NCBI GenBank assembly: GCA_014239955.1
Contig: JAAZXW010000009.1
Coordinates: 62,001-126,000 of the forward strand
DNA length: 64,000 bases
Direction: 5' to 3'
Source: Methanobacteriota archaeon
GTDB taxonomy: Archaea; Thermoplasmatota; Poseidoniia; Poseidoniales; Thalassarchaeaceae
A program made the translations under genes and the position numbers. The notes below the pieces were generated by a model. That model was given only the letters and a program-made list of their open reading frames with translations. It was not told the DNA's origin and did no database searches. Below, piece after piece: positions 1 through 8,251 of this stretch; positions within the stretch are counted from its first letter, which is position 1, and every line of letters starts with the position of its first letter.

Positions 1-692
1 CCACCATTCTCAACACCCCCAATCAGGTTTGCCACCGGGACCCTCACATCAGTGAAACTCACCCCTCTGGTGTCGGAACACCTCTGCCCCATGTTGACTT
101 CCTTCTTCCCGAGTTTTATCCCCGGAGAGTCAGCGTCAACGATGAACCCACTCAAGCCCCCGTATCCAGCGGTTTTGTCCGTGTATGCTAGGACGAAGAA
201 CCAATCCGCGTAACCAGCCCCTGAAATCCAGGCCTTGCTTCCGTTGATGACATACTCATCTCCATCCTTGATAGCCTCTGTTTTCAGAGATTGTACATCA
301 GATCCTGCATCTGGTTCAGTAACGCAGTATGCTGCTAGCTTGCCTGCAACCACTCTGCCAAAGTATTCCTGCTTCTGCTCCTCTGTGCCACCTGTCAATA
401 GCGGCAATGATGCAAGCATCGTATGATATGCTGCAGTGCCGAAACCCGGATCCCCGCGCGCTACCTCTTCGCAGATGATTATCTCATCCAATGCAGACAT
501 CCCTTGTCCGCCATACTTCTCTGGAATTGTGACGTTTAGAAGCCCCAAATCGTGAGCCTTGTTTATTGCTTCTAACGGATAGGTTCCTTCTCTATCCCAC
601 TCCTCAGCAAATGGGACTACTTCTTTATCACAGAATTCCCTAGACATATCGCGTATCATTTCCTGTTCTTCACTGAGTCTAAAGTCCACCAT
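1..692 (-). CDS. Acyl-CoA dehydrogenase, N-terminal part (truncated by window edge)
   Basis: FAD-dependent enzyme of fatty-acid or branched-chain acyl-CoA beta-oxidation. About 230 codons are readable from ATG at 692 to the window edge with no stop. The product begins MVDFRLSEEQEMIRDM, the usual N-terminal helical domain, followed by the middle-domain signature AYCVTEPDAGSDVQSLKT and then NGSKAWISGAG, which contact flavin and substrate. The catalytic glutamate lies in the missing C-terminal half, so substrate class cannot be assigned. It is divergent from the hotdog-fold gene that follows. The family is certain; the exact substrate is unknown. Confidence 0.92.
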   Translation of the reverse strand, partial: MVDFRLSEEQEMIRDMSREFCDKEVVPFAEEWDREGTYPLEAINKAHDLGLLNVTIPEKYGGQGMSALDEIIICEEVARGDPGFGTAAYHTMLASLPLLTGGTEEQKQEYFGRVVAGKLAAYCVTEPDAGSDVQSLKTEAIKDGDEYVINGSKAWISGAGYADWFFVLAYTDKTAGYGGLSGFIVDADSPGIKLGKKEVNMGQRCSDTRGVSFTDVRVPVANLIGGVENG

Positions 693-801
693 GAACCAGC
701 CGATGAATAGCACTATTTGAGTGATTTCTGTATATGCTCTTTTTGCATTAAGTGTTTTTTTCATACCATTTCTAGTACAGTCAAACCATATGATTCTTCT
801 A

Positions 802-1323
802 ATGGGGCCCTGTGGCTATTTCGTGCCCATAGATGACGAAAGGCTTGCTTCTGAAATAAAGAAGATCAAGTCTCCGCTCAGATTCCTCCTATGGACCTTC
901 AGAAAATTCCCAGCTTCTCGGTTCTCCGGACTCAAGTTGGACAAACTCGACGATGATTCCTGTGTAGTCTCAATTCCCGGGGGGTGGAGGTCGCAGAACC
1001 CTTTCAATAGCATGTATTGGGCCGTCCAGGGAATGGGGGCAGAGCTATCCACTGCTGGATTTCCTCTGGCACTGGTAAAATCCATGGGAGGGAGGACTCG
1101 GACGCTTGTTGCCAGTCAGGAGTCGAAATTCACTAAGAAAGCTAAGGGACGAATCATATTCACCTGCGAGGATGGGCACCTAGCTAGATCAGCGATCGAG
1201 GAAAGTATCGAGACAGGCAAGCCAGTTAACGTGGAACTCACATCCGTGGGCACAGACTCCTCTGGTGACGTGGTTTCAGAGTGGGCTTTCAAGTGGAACT
1301 TCCTCGTGATAGAGGGGGGTTGA
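802..1323 (+). CDS. DUF4442 / PaaI-like hotdog-fold protein (putative thioesterase)
   Basis: About 173 residues from ATG 802. The central stretch IPGGWRSQNPFNSMYW followed by AVQGMGAELSTAG resembles the DUF4442 branch of the hotdog acyl-CoA thioesterase superfamily, where NPF-SMY packs on the long helix. The frame is open back to a GTG at 721, with ATG codons at 790 and 802. I prefer 802 because the family domain begins at SEIKKIKSPLRF, and the extra upstream residues would be a hydrophobic stretch over the promoter region of the divergent dehydrogenase. Its place between acyl-CoA dehydrogenase and a nitronate monooxygenase-like gene fits acyl-CoA or small-acid metabolism. No catalytic residue can be named with confidence. 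Confidence 0.6.
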   Translation: MGPCGYFVPIDDERLASEIKKIKSPLRFLLWTFRKFPASRFSGLKLDKLDDDSCVVSIPGGWRSQNPFNSMYWAVQGMGAELSTAGFPLALVKSMGGRTRTLVASQESKFTKKAKGRIIFTCEDGHLARSAIEESIETGKPVNVELTSVGTDSSGDVVSEWAFKWNFLVIEGG

Positions 1324-1327
1324 ATTC

Positions 1328-2308
1328 GTGGTAAATTCGAAACTGACAGAGCATGCCGGAGTTGACTACCCAATTATCTGTGGGGCAATGTACCCTTGCT
1401 CCAATCCCGATCTGGTTGCAGCAGCAGCTAATGGAGGGGGGATGGCGATTATCCAACCCGTCTCTCTGACTGTGGTCCACGGATTTGACGAACCAGATCT
1501 TAATCAAGGTCTGATAGAGGGAATACGTTACATCAGGTCAAAAACCGACAGGCCCATAGGCTTCAATGCCCTTATTGAGAAGGGTAGTGACAAGTACTTG
1601 CAAAGAATGTCTGAGTGGATAGACATAGCACTGGACGAGGGAATCAGGTTCTTTGTGACATCCTTAGGTAAGCCAGACTGGGTTTGCGAGAGAGTGCACT
1701 CCAAGGGCGGCTTCGTCTATCACGATGTAACAACCCGATTACATGCAGAGAAGGGTGTAGAGTGCGGTGTCGACGGCCTGATTTGTGTTAATGACAGGGC
1801 GGGAGGCCATCTCGGAACTGATAGCATGGAGAAGATGCATGAATCCCTCTCTGATCTAGGCCTGCCTCTGATTTGCGCTGGCGGGATAGGCAGTGAGAAG
1901 GAATTGAAGGAGGCACTCAATATCGGTTACGACGGAGTCCAGATGGGTACCAGATTCATCGCAACCGAAGAGTGCTCAATGCCGGATGGGTACAAGCATG
2001 CCATAGTCGGGGCCAGCGAGGGTGATATCGACTGGACCGCCAAGCTGACTGGAATCCCAGTATCGGTAATCAAGACTCCAAACTATCGTAGGGAGAACTC
2101 ATGGCTAGTACGGACTCTTCTTTCCAGCCGATTGAAGCACAGAACCAGGTGGTTGATGAACACAATCTCGTTCAGGCGGTGGAGGAAGATGTCCAAGGGT
2201 GCGAAGTCATCCGACATATGGTCCGCGGGTAAGAGTGTCGAGACCATCGAAAGCGTGGATTCAGCAACCACGATAATGAGGAGACTCGGAGAGTCCCTAG
2301 GAGAATAA
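1328..2308 (+). CDS. Nitronate monooxygenase / 2-nitropropane dioxygenase-like FMN enzyme
   Basis: TIM-barrel flavoprotein of the NPD family, 326 residues, GTG start four bases after the previous stop. The N-terminus has the PIICGAMYPCSNPDLVAAAANGG pattern in shortened form (PIICGAM, then SNPDLVAAAANGGG). Mid-protein it has LICVNDRAGGHLG, the FMN phosphate and active-site loop, followed by LPLICAGGIGSEKELKEAL and GVQMGTRFIATEE, all typical of the family. It may oxidise nitronates or, as in FabK-like relatives, act as an enoyl reductase; sequence alone does not separate these. It is co-oriented and nearly contiguous with the hotdog protein, suggesting one transcript. Confidence 0.82.
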   Translation: MVNSKLTEHAGVDYPIICGAMYPCSNPDLVAAAANGGGMAIIQPVSLTVVHGFDEPDLNQGLIEGIRYIRSKTDRPIGFNALIEKGSDKYLQRMSEWIDIALDEGIRFFVTSLGKPDWVCERVHSKGGFVYHDVTTRLHAEKGVECGVDGLICVNDRAGGHLGTDSMEKMHESLSDLGLPLICAGGIGSEKELKEALNIGYDGVQMGTRFIATEECSMPDGYKHAIVGASEGDIDWTAKLTGIPVSVIKTPNYRRENSWLVRTLLSSRLKHRTRWLMNTISFRRWRKMSKGAKSSDIWSAGKSVETIESVDSATTIMRRLGESLGE

Positions 2309-2542
2309 ACCAGGCCACTTTCTCTTTATGGCCCGGAAAATCACTCTTGAGACTACCATCGAAGTGAGTAGGAAGGCTACCGATGCCCACATGGGTGCCT
2401 CTTCACTAGTCGCAAGAAGATACGTGACAACCAGAATCCCCGTTCCGTAGACCGCACGAAATGCCGAGAAGACCAAGAAAGCTCGGAAAGCTTTGCTACC
2501 TAGCACTCTTTGCTTCAATGACATGTTCGAAGTCTTATCCAT
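2297..2542 (-). CDS. Small two-helix membrane protein, unknown function
   Basis: 81 residues, very basic, with two hydrophobic segments (about residues 22-43 and 50-68) and a basic tail RAIKRKW. It overlaps the 3' end of the nitronate monooxygenase-like gene by 12 bases tail to tail. The ATG at 2542 lies inside a perfect 10-bp-arm hairpin (2534-2559); a second ATG at 2524 (MSLKQR) is just outside it and may be the true start. I do not recognise a family. Conventional membrane-protein composition makes it likely real, but it remains hypothetical. Confidence 0.5.
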   Translation of the reverse strand: MDKTSNMSLKQRVLGSKAFRAFLVFSAFRAVYGTGILVVTYLLATSEEAPMWASVAFLLTSMVVSRVIFRAIKRKWPGLFS

Positions 2543-2559
2543 GTATGCTCATGGATAAG
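2534..2559. repeat. Perfect inverted repeat, 10-bp arms, 6-nt loop
   Basis: CTTATCCATG, then TATGCT, then CATGGATAAG. It lies between the 3' end of the ZIP transporter gene and the small membrane protein gene, and contains the ATG at 2542. It has no T-tract, so it is not a standard intrinsic terminator. It could be an mRNA hairpin masking a start or an operator. Confidence 0.6.
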
Positions 2560-2594
2560 CAGCAATTCGCAACACTTAGTCGTGACCGTGTCGA

Positions 2595-3731
2595 CTAGTG
2601 CCCATGCTCGATTAGTCCTGCAGCATCAGCCCCGAATAGGATTATGGCCATGAGAATAACCCCCATTAGGACGTTCATCATGGCCTCTTTGCCCGTCTCC
2701 GGGTTGTGTATGTCTGGGAGTGTGTCCACTGCTGCCACATACAGGAAAGTCCCCCCAGAGAACAGCATGGCAAGAGCGATCATATGGTTGTCCAGCCCCT
2801 CGAGTGCGTAGAATGATACGACGATCATCAACGGAGTAGCGATTGAGAACAAGACGACGTCCCTGATGGAGTCGTTTCTGTCTCCCCTCTCGTGCATTGA
2901 GAACACCCCTAGGCTGAATGCCGCGGGGACCTTGTGGATTAGTACAGCCAGTGCTACTGCAGCAGTGACAGCTTCTGAGGCTCCGGCCGCTGCAGAGCCT
3001 ATCGCCAGGCCGTCTGCGGCAGAGTGCAGTGAGAGTCCCAGAACCAGCAATAACGGAGCAACCCGATGATGGACGTGCTGATGCCCGTGTTCGTTCTCGT
3101 GGTCGTGGTGCTCCTCGTGTACGGCATGCCCGATTCCCGAGCCCTCCAGTGCTAGCATCAGAACGAACCCAACAAGCACTGCTAACCCTATTGTCAGATT
3201 CTCGAGAGATTCCTCCTCCTCAGCCCCATGTCCCTCTTCGTGTGCGTGGGAGGTAACTATCTCCTCGATCTCCTCGATTCCGGTCGAGGCGGTTATCTCC
3301 CCTGACTCCACTTCCTCGATGACGTGCTCAATGCTTTCGGACAGAGACTCCTCGGCATCCTCGTCATGGGATTCTTTCCCCTCATGCTCGTCCTCATCGT
3401 GTCCCCCGATCAATTCCTCAATCTCCTCGATGGCCTCCGATGCGGTGATTTCACCGTGCCCCAACTCCAGTATTACGAGGGCGGTGGACCCAGCCAGTGC
3501 ATCCTCATCAGCGTGCCCGTGCTCGTCGTGACCTCCCTTGGCCAACTCGAAACCCTCTGGGATGACGACAAGCACTGCAGAAGCCAACAGAATCCCAGAA
3601 GCCAGTCCGGTTACCCTTCGTAGAGCATCCTTATTCCCCTTTATCTTGCTGAAAATTGGGGATAGTCCCCCAATCAGGGCTAATATCAGTGTCAGAGCAA
3701 TTAGTTCTACGGGCAGGCTAGCTTCTGTCAT
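2595..3731 (-). CDS. ZIP family divalent metal transporter with acidic/His-rich loop
   Basis: Membrane importer for zinc or similar divalent cations, 378 residues. TM segments occur at about residues 8-25 and 38-57, then a long hydrophilic loop (about 65-175), then the ZIP core with SLHSAADGLAIGSAAAGA and IHKVPAAFSLGVF, the family motifs that place metal-binding His and Asp in helices IV and V. The loop is very rich in Asp, Glu and His and contains a duplicated unit GEITAS-x-(A/G)IEEIEE. A second His cluster (EEHHDHENEHGHQHVHH) precedes the core. It is divergent from a NikR-like regulator, from which metal-dependent control is inferred. Confidence 0.93.
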   Translation of the reverse strand: MTEASLPVELIALTLILALIGGLSPIFSKIKGNKDALRRVTGLASGILLASAVLVVIPEGFELAKGGHDEHGHADEDALAGSTALVILELGHGEITASEAIEEIEELIGGHDEDEHEGKESHDEDAEESLSESIEHVIEEVESGEITASTGIEEIEEIVTSHAHEEGHGAEEEESLENLTIGLAVLVGFVLMLALEGSGIGHAVHEEHHDHENEHGHQHVHHRVAPLLLVLGLSLHSAADGLAIGSAAAGASEAVTAAVALAVLIHKVPAAFSLGVFSMHERGDRNDSIRDVVLFSIATPLMIVVSFYALEGLDNHMIALAMLFSGGTFLYVAAVDTLPDIHNPETGKEAMMNVLMGVILMAIILFGADAAGLIEHGH

Positions 3732-3752
3732 AAACCGCGGAAGATTATTACA

Positions 3753-3760
3753 TATTTAAA
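3753..3760. promoter_or_regulatory. Shared near-symmetric TATA element between ZIP and NikR-like genes
   Basis: TATTTAAA read forward, TTTAAATA on the other strand, in a 56-bp AT-rich intergenic region. It lies 21 bp from the ZIP ATG and 27-33 bp from the regulator's GTG/ATG, the distance expected for archaeal TATA boxes serving leaderless or near-leaderless mRNAs in both directions. Confidence 0.5.
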
Positions 3761-3787
3761 AAATATTATTAATTATTCTCTCTACGG

Positions 3788-4216
3788 GTGTCCATGAGTC
3801 GGATTATCTCCTTCAGCGGAGACAACGAATTCCTAGATTCACTCGACTCCATGATCGAGGAAACTGGCTACAAGAACAGGAGTATGTTCCTTAGGGACGC
3901 CAGCTTTCACTTTGCAGACTCCAGCCGTGGCGATCTCAGCATATTGGAAGACGACACTGAAACAGAGGGCGTGATGGTAATTTTCTACCAACACGGAGTG
4001 GAATCAAAGATTCTGGACATCAGGCACTCCAATTCTGTCGAAGTGTCCTCATTCCACCACAACTGCCTCACAGGTAGTCATACCTGTGTTGACACTCTGC
4101 AAATCAAGGGGACCGCCAGCTCGTTGAGGGAAATAGTCTCCAGATTGAGGAACACGAGCGACGTCGACAGGGTCTCTTTCGTACCCGCGCCTCTCCGAGA
4201 ATCGGGTTGCTGCTGA
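3788..4216 (+). CDS. NikR-like metal-responsive ribbon-helix-helix regulator
   Basis: 142 residues. The N-terminal part (SRIISFSGDNEFLDSLDSMIEETGYKNRSMFLRDA, residues about 4-38, given here as its start SRIISFSGDNEF and end NRSMFLRDA) fits a CopG/Arc ribbon-helix-helix DNA-binding domain. The C-terminal part matches the NikR ACT-like metal domain: YQHG, then FHHNC and SHTCVDTLQIKG, where His and Cys residues correspond in order to the NikR nickel ligands. Start GTG 3788; ATG 3794 is an alternative. Divergence from a ZIP importer suggests it represses that gene in response to nickel, zinc or a similar ion. Confidence 0.78.
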   Translation: MSMSRIISFSGDNEFLDSLDSMIEETGYKNRSMFLRDASFHFADSSRGDLSILEDDTETEGVMVIFYQHGVESKILDIRHSNSVEVSSFHHNCLTGSHTCVDTLQIKGTASSLREIVSRLRNTSDVDRVSFVPAPLRESGCC

Positions 4217-4277
4217 ATGAGGGAATGCGCGATACATTCAGCGTGGCATTCAAGGTGCGGCGCTTCGACCATGCACT

Positions 4278-6020
4278 GTGGAAATACCCCACCAACTCAG
4301 TTCCATGCTGGATGGCTCAATGGGCCCGACCAAGCAGAAGGCTGCTCGCTTGGTAGTTGATTTGGCCTCCACGGCAGGCGCTACCGAGTTCATTCAAGTG
4401 GACAATGCGCATGTTTCAGGAGTCAGTGTGATCACTGGAGGGCATGGGTTGAGGCGATTCCTCTCTGATCTCTCTGGTGACTCCCAAGGGGTTGTCTCCA
4501 TCCCAACTACTCTTAATTCGGCTGGATGCGATCACGAGAAGATGGAGGAGATGGGCATTGACTACCCCGACTTCTTGGAGCAGCAGTTCGAGATAGTCCA
4601 TTCTTACTCAGAATTGGGTATCGAGGCTACACTATCATGCACCCCATACGACAGGGGAATAGAGATTGCCGACGGCATAGGGTCTTGGGCCGAGTCCAAT
4701 GCAGTTTGCTTCTCCAACTCATACACTTCCCTGGTGACAAATCGGGAGTCGGGCCTCTCGGCCCTCGCAACCGCACTCACGGGATGGACTCCCAAGTGGG
4801 GACTGCACTTGGAATCAAACAGGAAGCCGAATATCATGGTAAATGTCGAGGCAGAGATGTCCAACTTGACGGACTGGAGCATTCTTGGAGACTGGATGGG
4901 AAAGCAGATATTGCCGTCTTGGGAGCTCCCTTGGGGGCCAATGCCAAGGTTCGTAGACCTTCCAAGGGCAAGTTTCGAGATGCAGAAAGCATTGGCTGCC
5001 TCGGCAGCCAATTACGGCTGTCCGATGCTCTGGGCGGATGGGATAACGTCAGATGCCCCTGACGTCGAGTCATTCCAGGGTGAGGTCACATTCACGGAGA
5101 AAGACCTCGAACAGAGGTACAGGGAACTCTCACCCAGGGGCCGAGTCGATTTGGTGGTAATCGGATGCCCTCAGGCCAGTGTGGGGGAGGCCAGGGAAAC
5201 GGCTGCAGCCGTTAGAGCCAGGATGGAGTTGGGCGAGGCAATCCCGGATCAGAGACTCTGGCTATTCATGAGTTCCCACAATTATGACCTGATTTTAGCG
5301 GATGGGACTCTCGATCTCCTGGAGGAGGCCGGGGCACTGGTGCTAAGGGACACCTGCCCAGAGGTTACTCCGTACAACCGTTCGAAGTACAACCACCTTC
5401 TGACCAACTCCCTCAAGGCGGAACACTACCTCACTAGTGGACTGAATCGCATTCCCACCAGCGTTGCTACCATCATCGACTGCGTCGCCCACGCATTTGA
5501 CGACTCACTAGTCGATGGACCAGCCCCCCAACTAGGAGGGGATTCAGTGAAGCCAATTCATACTGCGAAGACATACCAGGAGTCCCCATTCGAGTCGATG
5601 GGCAGGGGCATACCGAGTCAGGACCAGTGGGAGGTCTCCGGCAAGGCCCTGGTCACCGACGTCCCCATCACGTATCTGGGATACGTGAACAGGGACACCG
5701 GGGTGATTGAGGAACCGGGTCACCCACTAGACGGGACCCCAATCAAGGACACCGTGCTGATCTACCCGAAGGGCTCAGGCTCTACAGTCGCACCCTTCGT
5801 CCTAATGGGTCTAATCTACACTGGCTACGGTCCCATGGCCATAGTGAACCGGGATGTGTGCCCACTCACGCTCCCAGCAGCATCCCTCCTGGGCGTGCCC
5901 TACGCTCACGGATTCATGGAAGACCCGACTATCCGAGTCAACACTGGGGACGAAGTCTCCCTGTCCCTTTCAGAAGGTGAAGTGTCACTCAGGGTAGAGG
6001 CACGCTCGACCGAGGATTGA
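4278..6020 (+). CDS. Aconitase X family dehydratase, large and small domains fused
   Basis: 580 residues, GTG start; the N-terminus reads MEIPHQLSSMLDGSMGP, the family start. Residues 1-430 are the AcnX large domain (DUF521), with three conserved cysteines likely to hold a [4Fe-4S] cluster: C121 (TLSCTPY), C297 (VIGCPQAS) and C360 (RDTCPEV). Residues about 450-580 are the swivelling small domain (DUF126), with VLIYPKGSGSTVAPF and AIVNRDVCPLTLPAA. Archaeal relatives are usually two-subunit phosphomevalonate dehydratases; fused bacterial relatives dehydrate cis-3-hydroxyproline. HMG-CoA reductase elsewhere in the window makes the mevalonate role plausible but unproven. Confidence 0.88.
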   Translation: MEIPHQLSSMLDGSMGPTKQKAARLVVDLASTAGATEFIQVDNAHVSGVSVITGGHGLRRFLSDLSGDSQGVVSIPTTLNSAGCDHEKMEEMGIDYPDFLEQQFEIVHSYSELGIEATLSCTPYDRGIEIADGIGSWAESNAVCFSNSYTSLVTNRESGLSALATALTGWTPKWGLHLESNRKPNIMVNVEAEMSNLTDWSILGDWMGKQILPSWELPWGPMPRFVDLPRASFEMQKALAASAANYGCPMLWADGITSDAPDVESFQGEVTFTEKDLEQRYRELSPRGRVDLVVIGCPQASVGEARETAAAVRARMELGEAIPDQRLWLFMSSHNYDLILADGTLDLLEEAGALVLRDTCPEVTPYNRSKYNHLLTNSLKAEHYLTSGLNRIPTSVATIIDCVAHAFDDSLVDGPAPQLGGDSVKPIHTAKTYQESPFESMGRGIPSQDQWEVSGKALVTDVPITYLGYVNRDTGVIEEPGHPLDGTPIKDTVLIYPKGSGSTVAPFVLMGLIYTGYGPMAIVNRDVCPLTLPAASLLGVPYAHGFMEDPTIRVNTGDEVSLSLSEGEVSLRVEARSTED

Positions 6021-6044
6021 TGGCAACTACTCCCTGCAAGGGCC

Positions 6045-8174
6045 ATGGACGCACGCAATGAACCCGAACCCTGTAGGGAGCAGGACAAGGGTCTTTTCGA
6101 GATCACCCAGAGGGACGGTGCAGCCAGAATCGGGCGACTCCACTCCAAGCACGGGGCAATCACCACCCCAATGCTACTTCCCGTCATCAATCCCAACATC
6201 AGGACGATCGAGCCTAGGGAGATGTGGGAAAAATACGGAATCGAGGCATTGATTACAAACTCGTACGTGATTTGGAAGCACGAAGACCTCCGCTCACAGG
6301 CACTTTCGAATGGAATCCACTCGTTGCTTGACTTCCCAGGGGCAGTAGTGACTGACTCCGGAACCTTCCAGTCCTACGTTTACGGGGATGTCGAGGTCGG
6401 GCCTGAGGAGATAGTGACTTTCCAGAGGGATATGGGGGTCGACATAGGGACGATGCTCGACGTCTTTGGACGACCGGACATGACTAGGGAGCAGTTGGAG
6501 GGAGCAGTCGATGAGACTGCAAACCGCGCAATTCCCTCACTCTCAGTCGCTGGCAATGAGATGCTCCTGAACGGCCCAATTCAAGGGGGAACGCATGCCG
6601 ATCTAAGGGCAAAATCATCGCTACTCATGGGTTCAGCCGAGAACGAAGGGAGAGGGTTCGCAGTACACCCAATCGGAGGGATTGTCCCCCTCATGGAACA
6701 GCAGAGGTACCGGGAACTCTTCGAGATACTACTCGCATCCAAGTCAAACCTCCCCCCCGATAGGCCAGTTCACTTCTTCGGATGCGGTCATCCGATGCTT
6801 TTCCCCATGGCCATCGCCCTGGGGGTGGACATGTTCGATAGTGCCGCTTACGCGATTTTCGCGAGAGACGATCGTCTACTGACTCCCGAAGGTACGGTGA
6901 AGTTGGGTGGCATACAGGAATGGCCATTCCACTCGCACGCACTATTCGGAACAACACCTCAGAATGTCAGAGAAATGGAAAAGGACGAGAGATCGATAAT
7001 TTTGGCCAAGCACAACCTGGAAGTCACTCAGGCCGAATTGTCAAGGTGCCGAGAGGCAATTCGAAATGGCACTATCTGGGAGCTAGCCGAGAAAAGGAGT
7101 CACGCATCTCCACATCTGAGAGAGGCTTTCGTATGGGTGCAGGAGCAGTTGGATGACCCCGACGAAGGTCCAGTAGGGGACTCCGTTCTTCGGATGATTG
7201 CCTCCACGAATCCGCTTAGGGCAGGGGGAGAGGGCCTTGGGGAGGAAATCGACTTCCGTCCACACATCCTCCACATCCAAGCCCTTTTGGCTACTAGATG
7301 GCGAGTACCAGGCTCTTGGTGGGACTCGTCTGCAGGTCCGCCTGAGAGGGTACTACTGATCGAGGGCGCCCCTCCTCCATGGAGGGTCACCGCATTGGGT
7401 TCCGTAATCGAGAAAATTGCAGAGGAGCCACGAACGGTCGTGATGATTTCTACCCCAATTGGGCTCATCCCGTTCTCGTTAGAGGACCTCTCTCCATGGT
7501 GCCACCTAACAGGGCCAGACTGGATATGGGGCCCGATATTCGATGACCACGAGGTATTGGGGGCACTCGAAGAGTTCGGACTCTCCGACATACCACTAGT
7601 CCGCATCGCCCCTAGGGACGAAGCCGAAGAGCACTCCGAAGCAATAGGCGTGAGGGAGTGGCTAGATCGATGCTCCGTTGTCGACAAGTTGGCTCTATTG
7701 TGTGCAATCAACCCCTCTGAGGGTTGCAAGATGACCAATGAGATGACAAGTAGGAGATCTCGAACAGACCGAGTGGTGAATGTTAACTCAGGTGGGAAGC
7801 ACATACTCTCCCCGAGACTAACGGACGGTGGAATCTCGTTGACCACCCACGGGGCATCAATTGCGAACGAACTGAATCCCTCCCCGATTCCCGAGTTCGG
7901 TTCGAGTGAAGAAGACTCAGCCTTCCCCGGAATCCCCCGTGTGTGCATCATCGATGACGCAGTCCCCTTCGTGGGCAAGGGGAGGAACGTGATGCATGGA
8001 TACATATCGGGAGCCGACTCACATCTGACTCCCGGTCAGCCATGCATAGTGGTAGACTCGAATGGCTCCTTGGTTGCTCATGGGACTCCGATAACTACGC
8101 ATCTGGAGATGTCGTCCCTGAGGAAAGGAGTCGCTGTCAAGGTCAGGGAAGGCGCTATGAAGCTGGACCAGTGA
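6045..8174 (+). CDS. tgtA: Archaeosine tRNA-guanine transglycosylase (ArcTGT)
   Basis: Exchanges guanine 15 of archaeal tRNAs for preQ0, the first tRNA step of archaeosine synthesis. 709 residues. The catalytic TIM barrel spans about residues 15-350, with VVTDSGTFQSYVYG (Asp104) and VDMFDSAAYA (Asp265, the nucleophile position). The C-terminal PUA domain is at about 630-705 (GKGRNVMHGYISGAD to KGVAVKVREG). The zinc site is abnormal: where relatives have Cys-x-Cys-x2-Cys, this protein has PFHSHALF (295-300), while the fourth ligand, His in LAKHNL (323), remains. Length is somewhat above the usual archaeal size through a longer middle region. Confidence 0.93.
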   Translation: MDARNEPEPCREQDKGLFEITQRDGAARIGRLHSKHGAITTPMLLPVINPNIRTIEPREMWEKYGIEALITNSYVIWKHEDLRSQALSNGIHSLLDFPGAVVTDSGTFQSYVYGDVEVGPEEIVTFQRDMGVDIGTMLDVFGRPDMTREQLEGAVDETANRAIPSLSVAGNEMLLNGPIQGGTHADLRAKSSLLMGSAENEGRGFAVHPIGGIVPLMEQQRYRELFEILLASKSNLPPDRPVHFFGCGHPMLFPMAIALGVDMFDSAAYAIFARDDRLLTPEGTVKLGGIQEWPFHSHALFGTTPQNVREMEKDERSIILAKHNLEVTQAELSRCREAIRNGTIWELAEKRSHASPHLREAFVWVQEQLDDPDEGPVGDSVLRMIASTNPLRAGGEGLGEEIDFRPHILHIQALLATRWRVPGSWWDSSAGPPERVLLIEGAPPPWRVTALGSVIEKIAEEPRTVVMISTPIGLIPFSLEDLSPWCHLTGPDWIWGPIFDDHEVLGALEEFGLSDIPLVRIAPRDEAEEHSEAIGVREWLDRCSVVDKLALLCAINPSEGCKMTNEMTSRRSRTDRVVNVNSGGKHILSPRLTDGGISLTTHGASIANELNPSPIPEFGSSEEDSAFPGIPRVCIIDDAVPFVGKGRNVMHGYISGADSHLTPGQPCIVVDSNGSLVAHGTPITTHLEMSSLRKGVAVKVREGAMKLDQ

Positions 8175-8251
8175 ACAGCACCTCCGGGGATTCATTCAAG
8201 TGTCCGGTTCATGACCCCAGTAAGACTCCAGTAGGGAGTCGGTGACAGCCC

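Noticed and set aside
7100-8005. 301-codon open frame on the minus strand inside tgtA
   Set aside because: Wholly antisense to a well-conserved gene; the product is Ser/Pro-rich without domain motifs, as expected of the shadow of a codon-biased gene.
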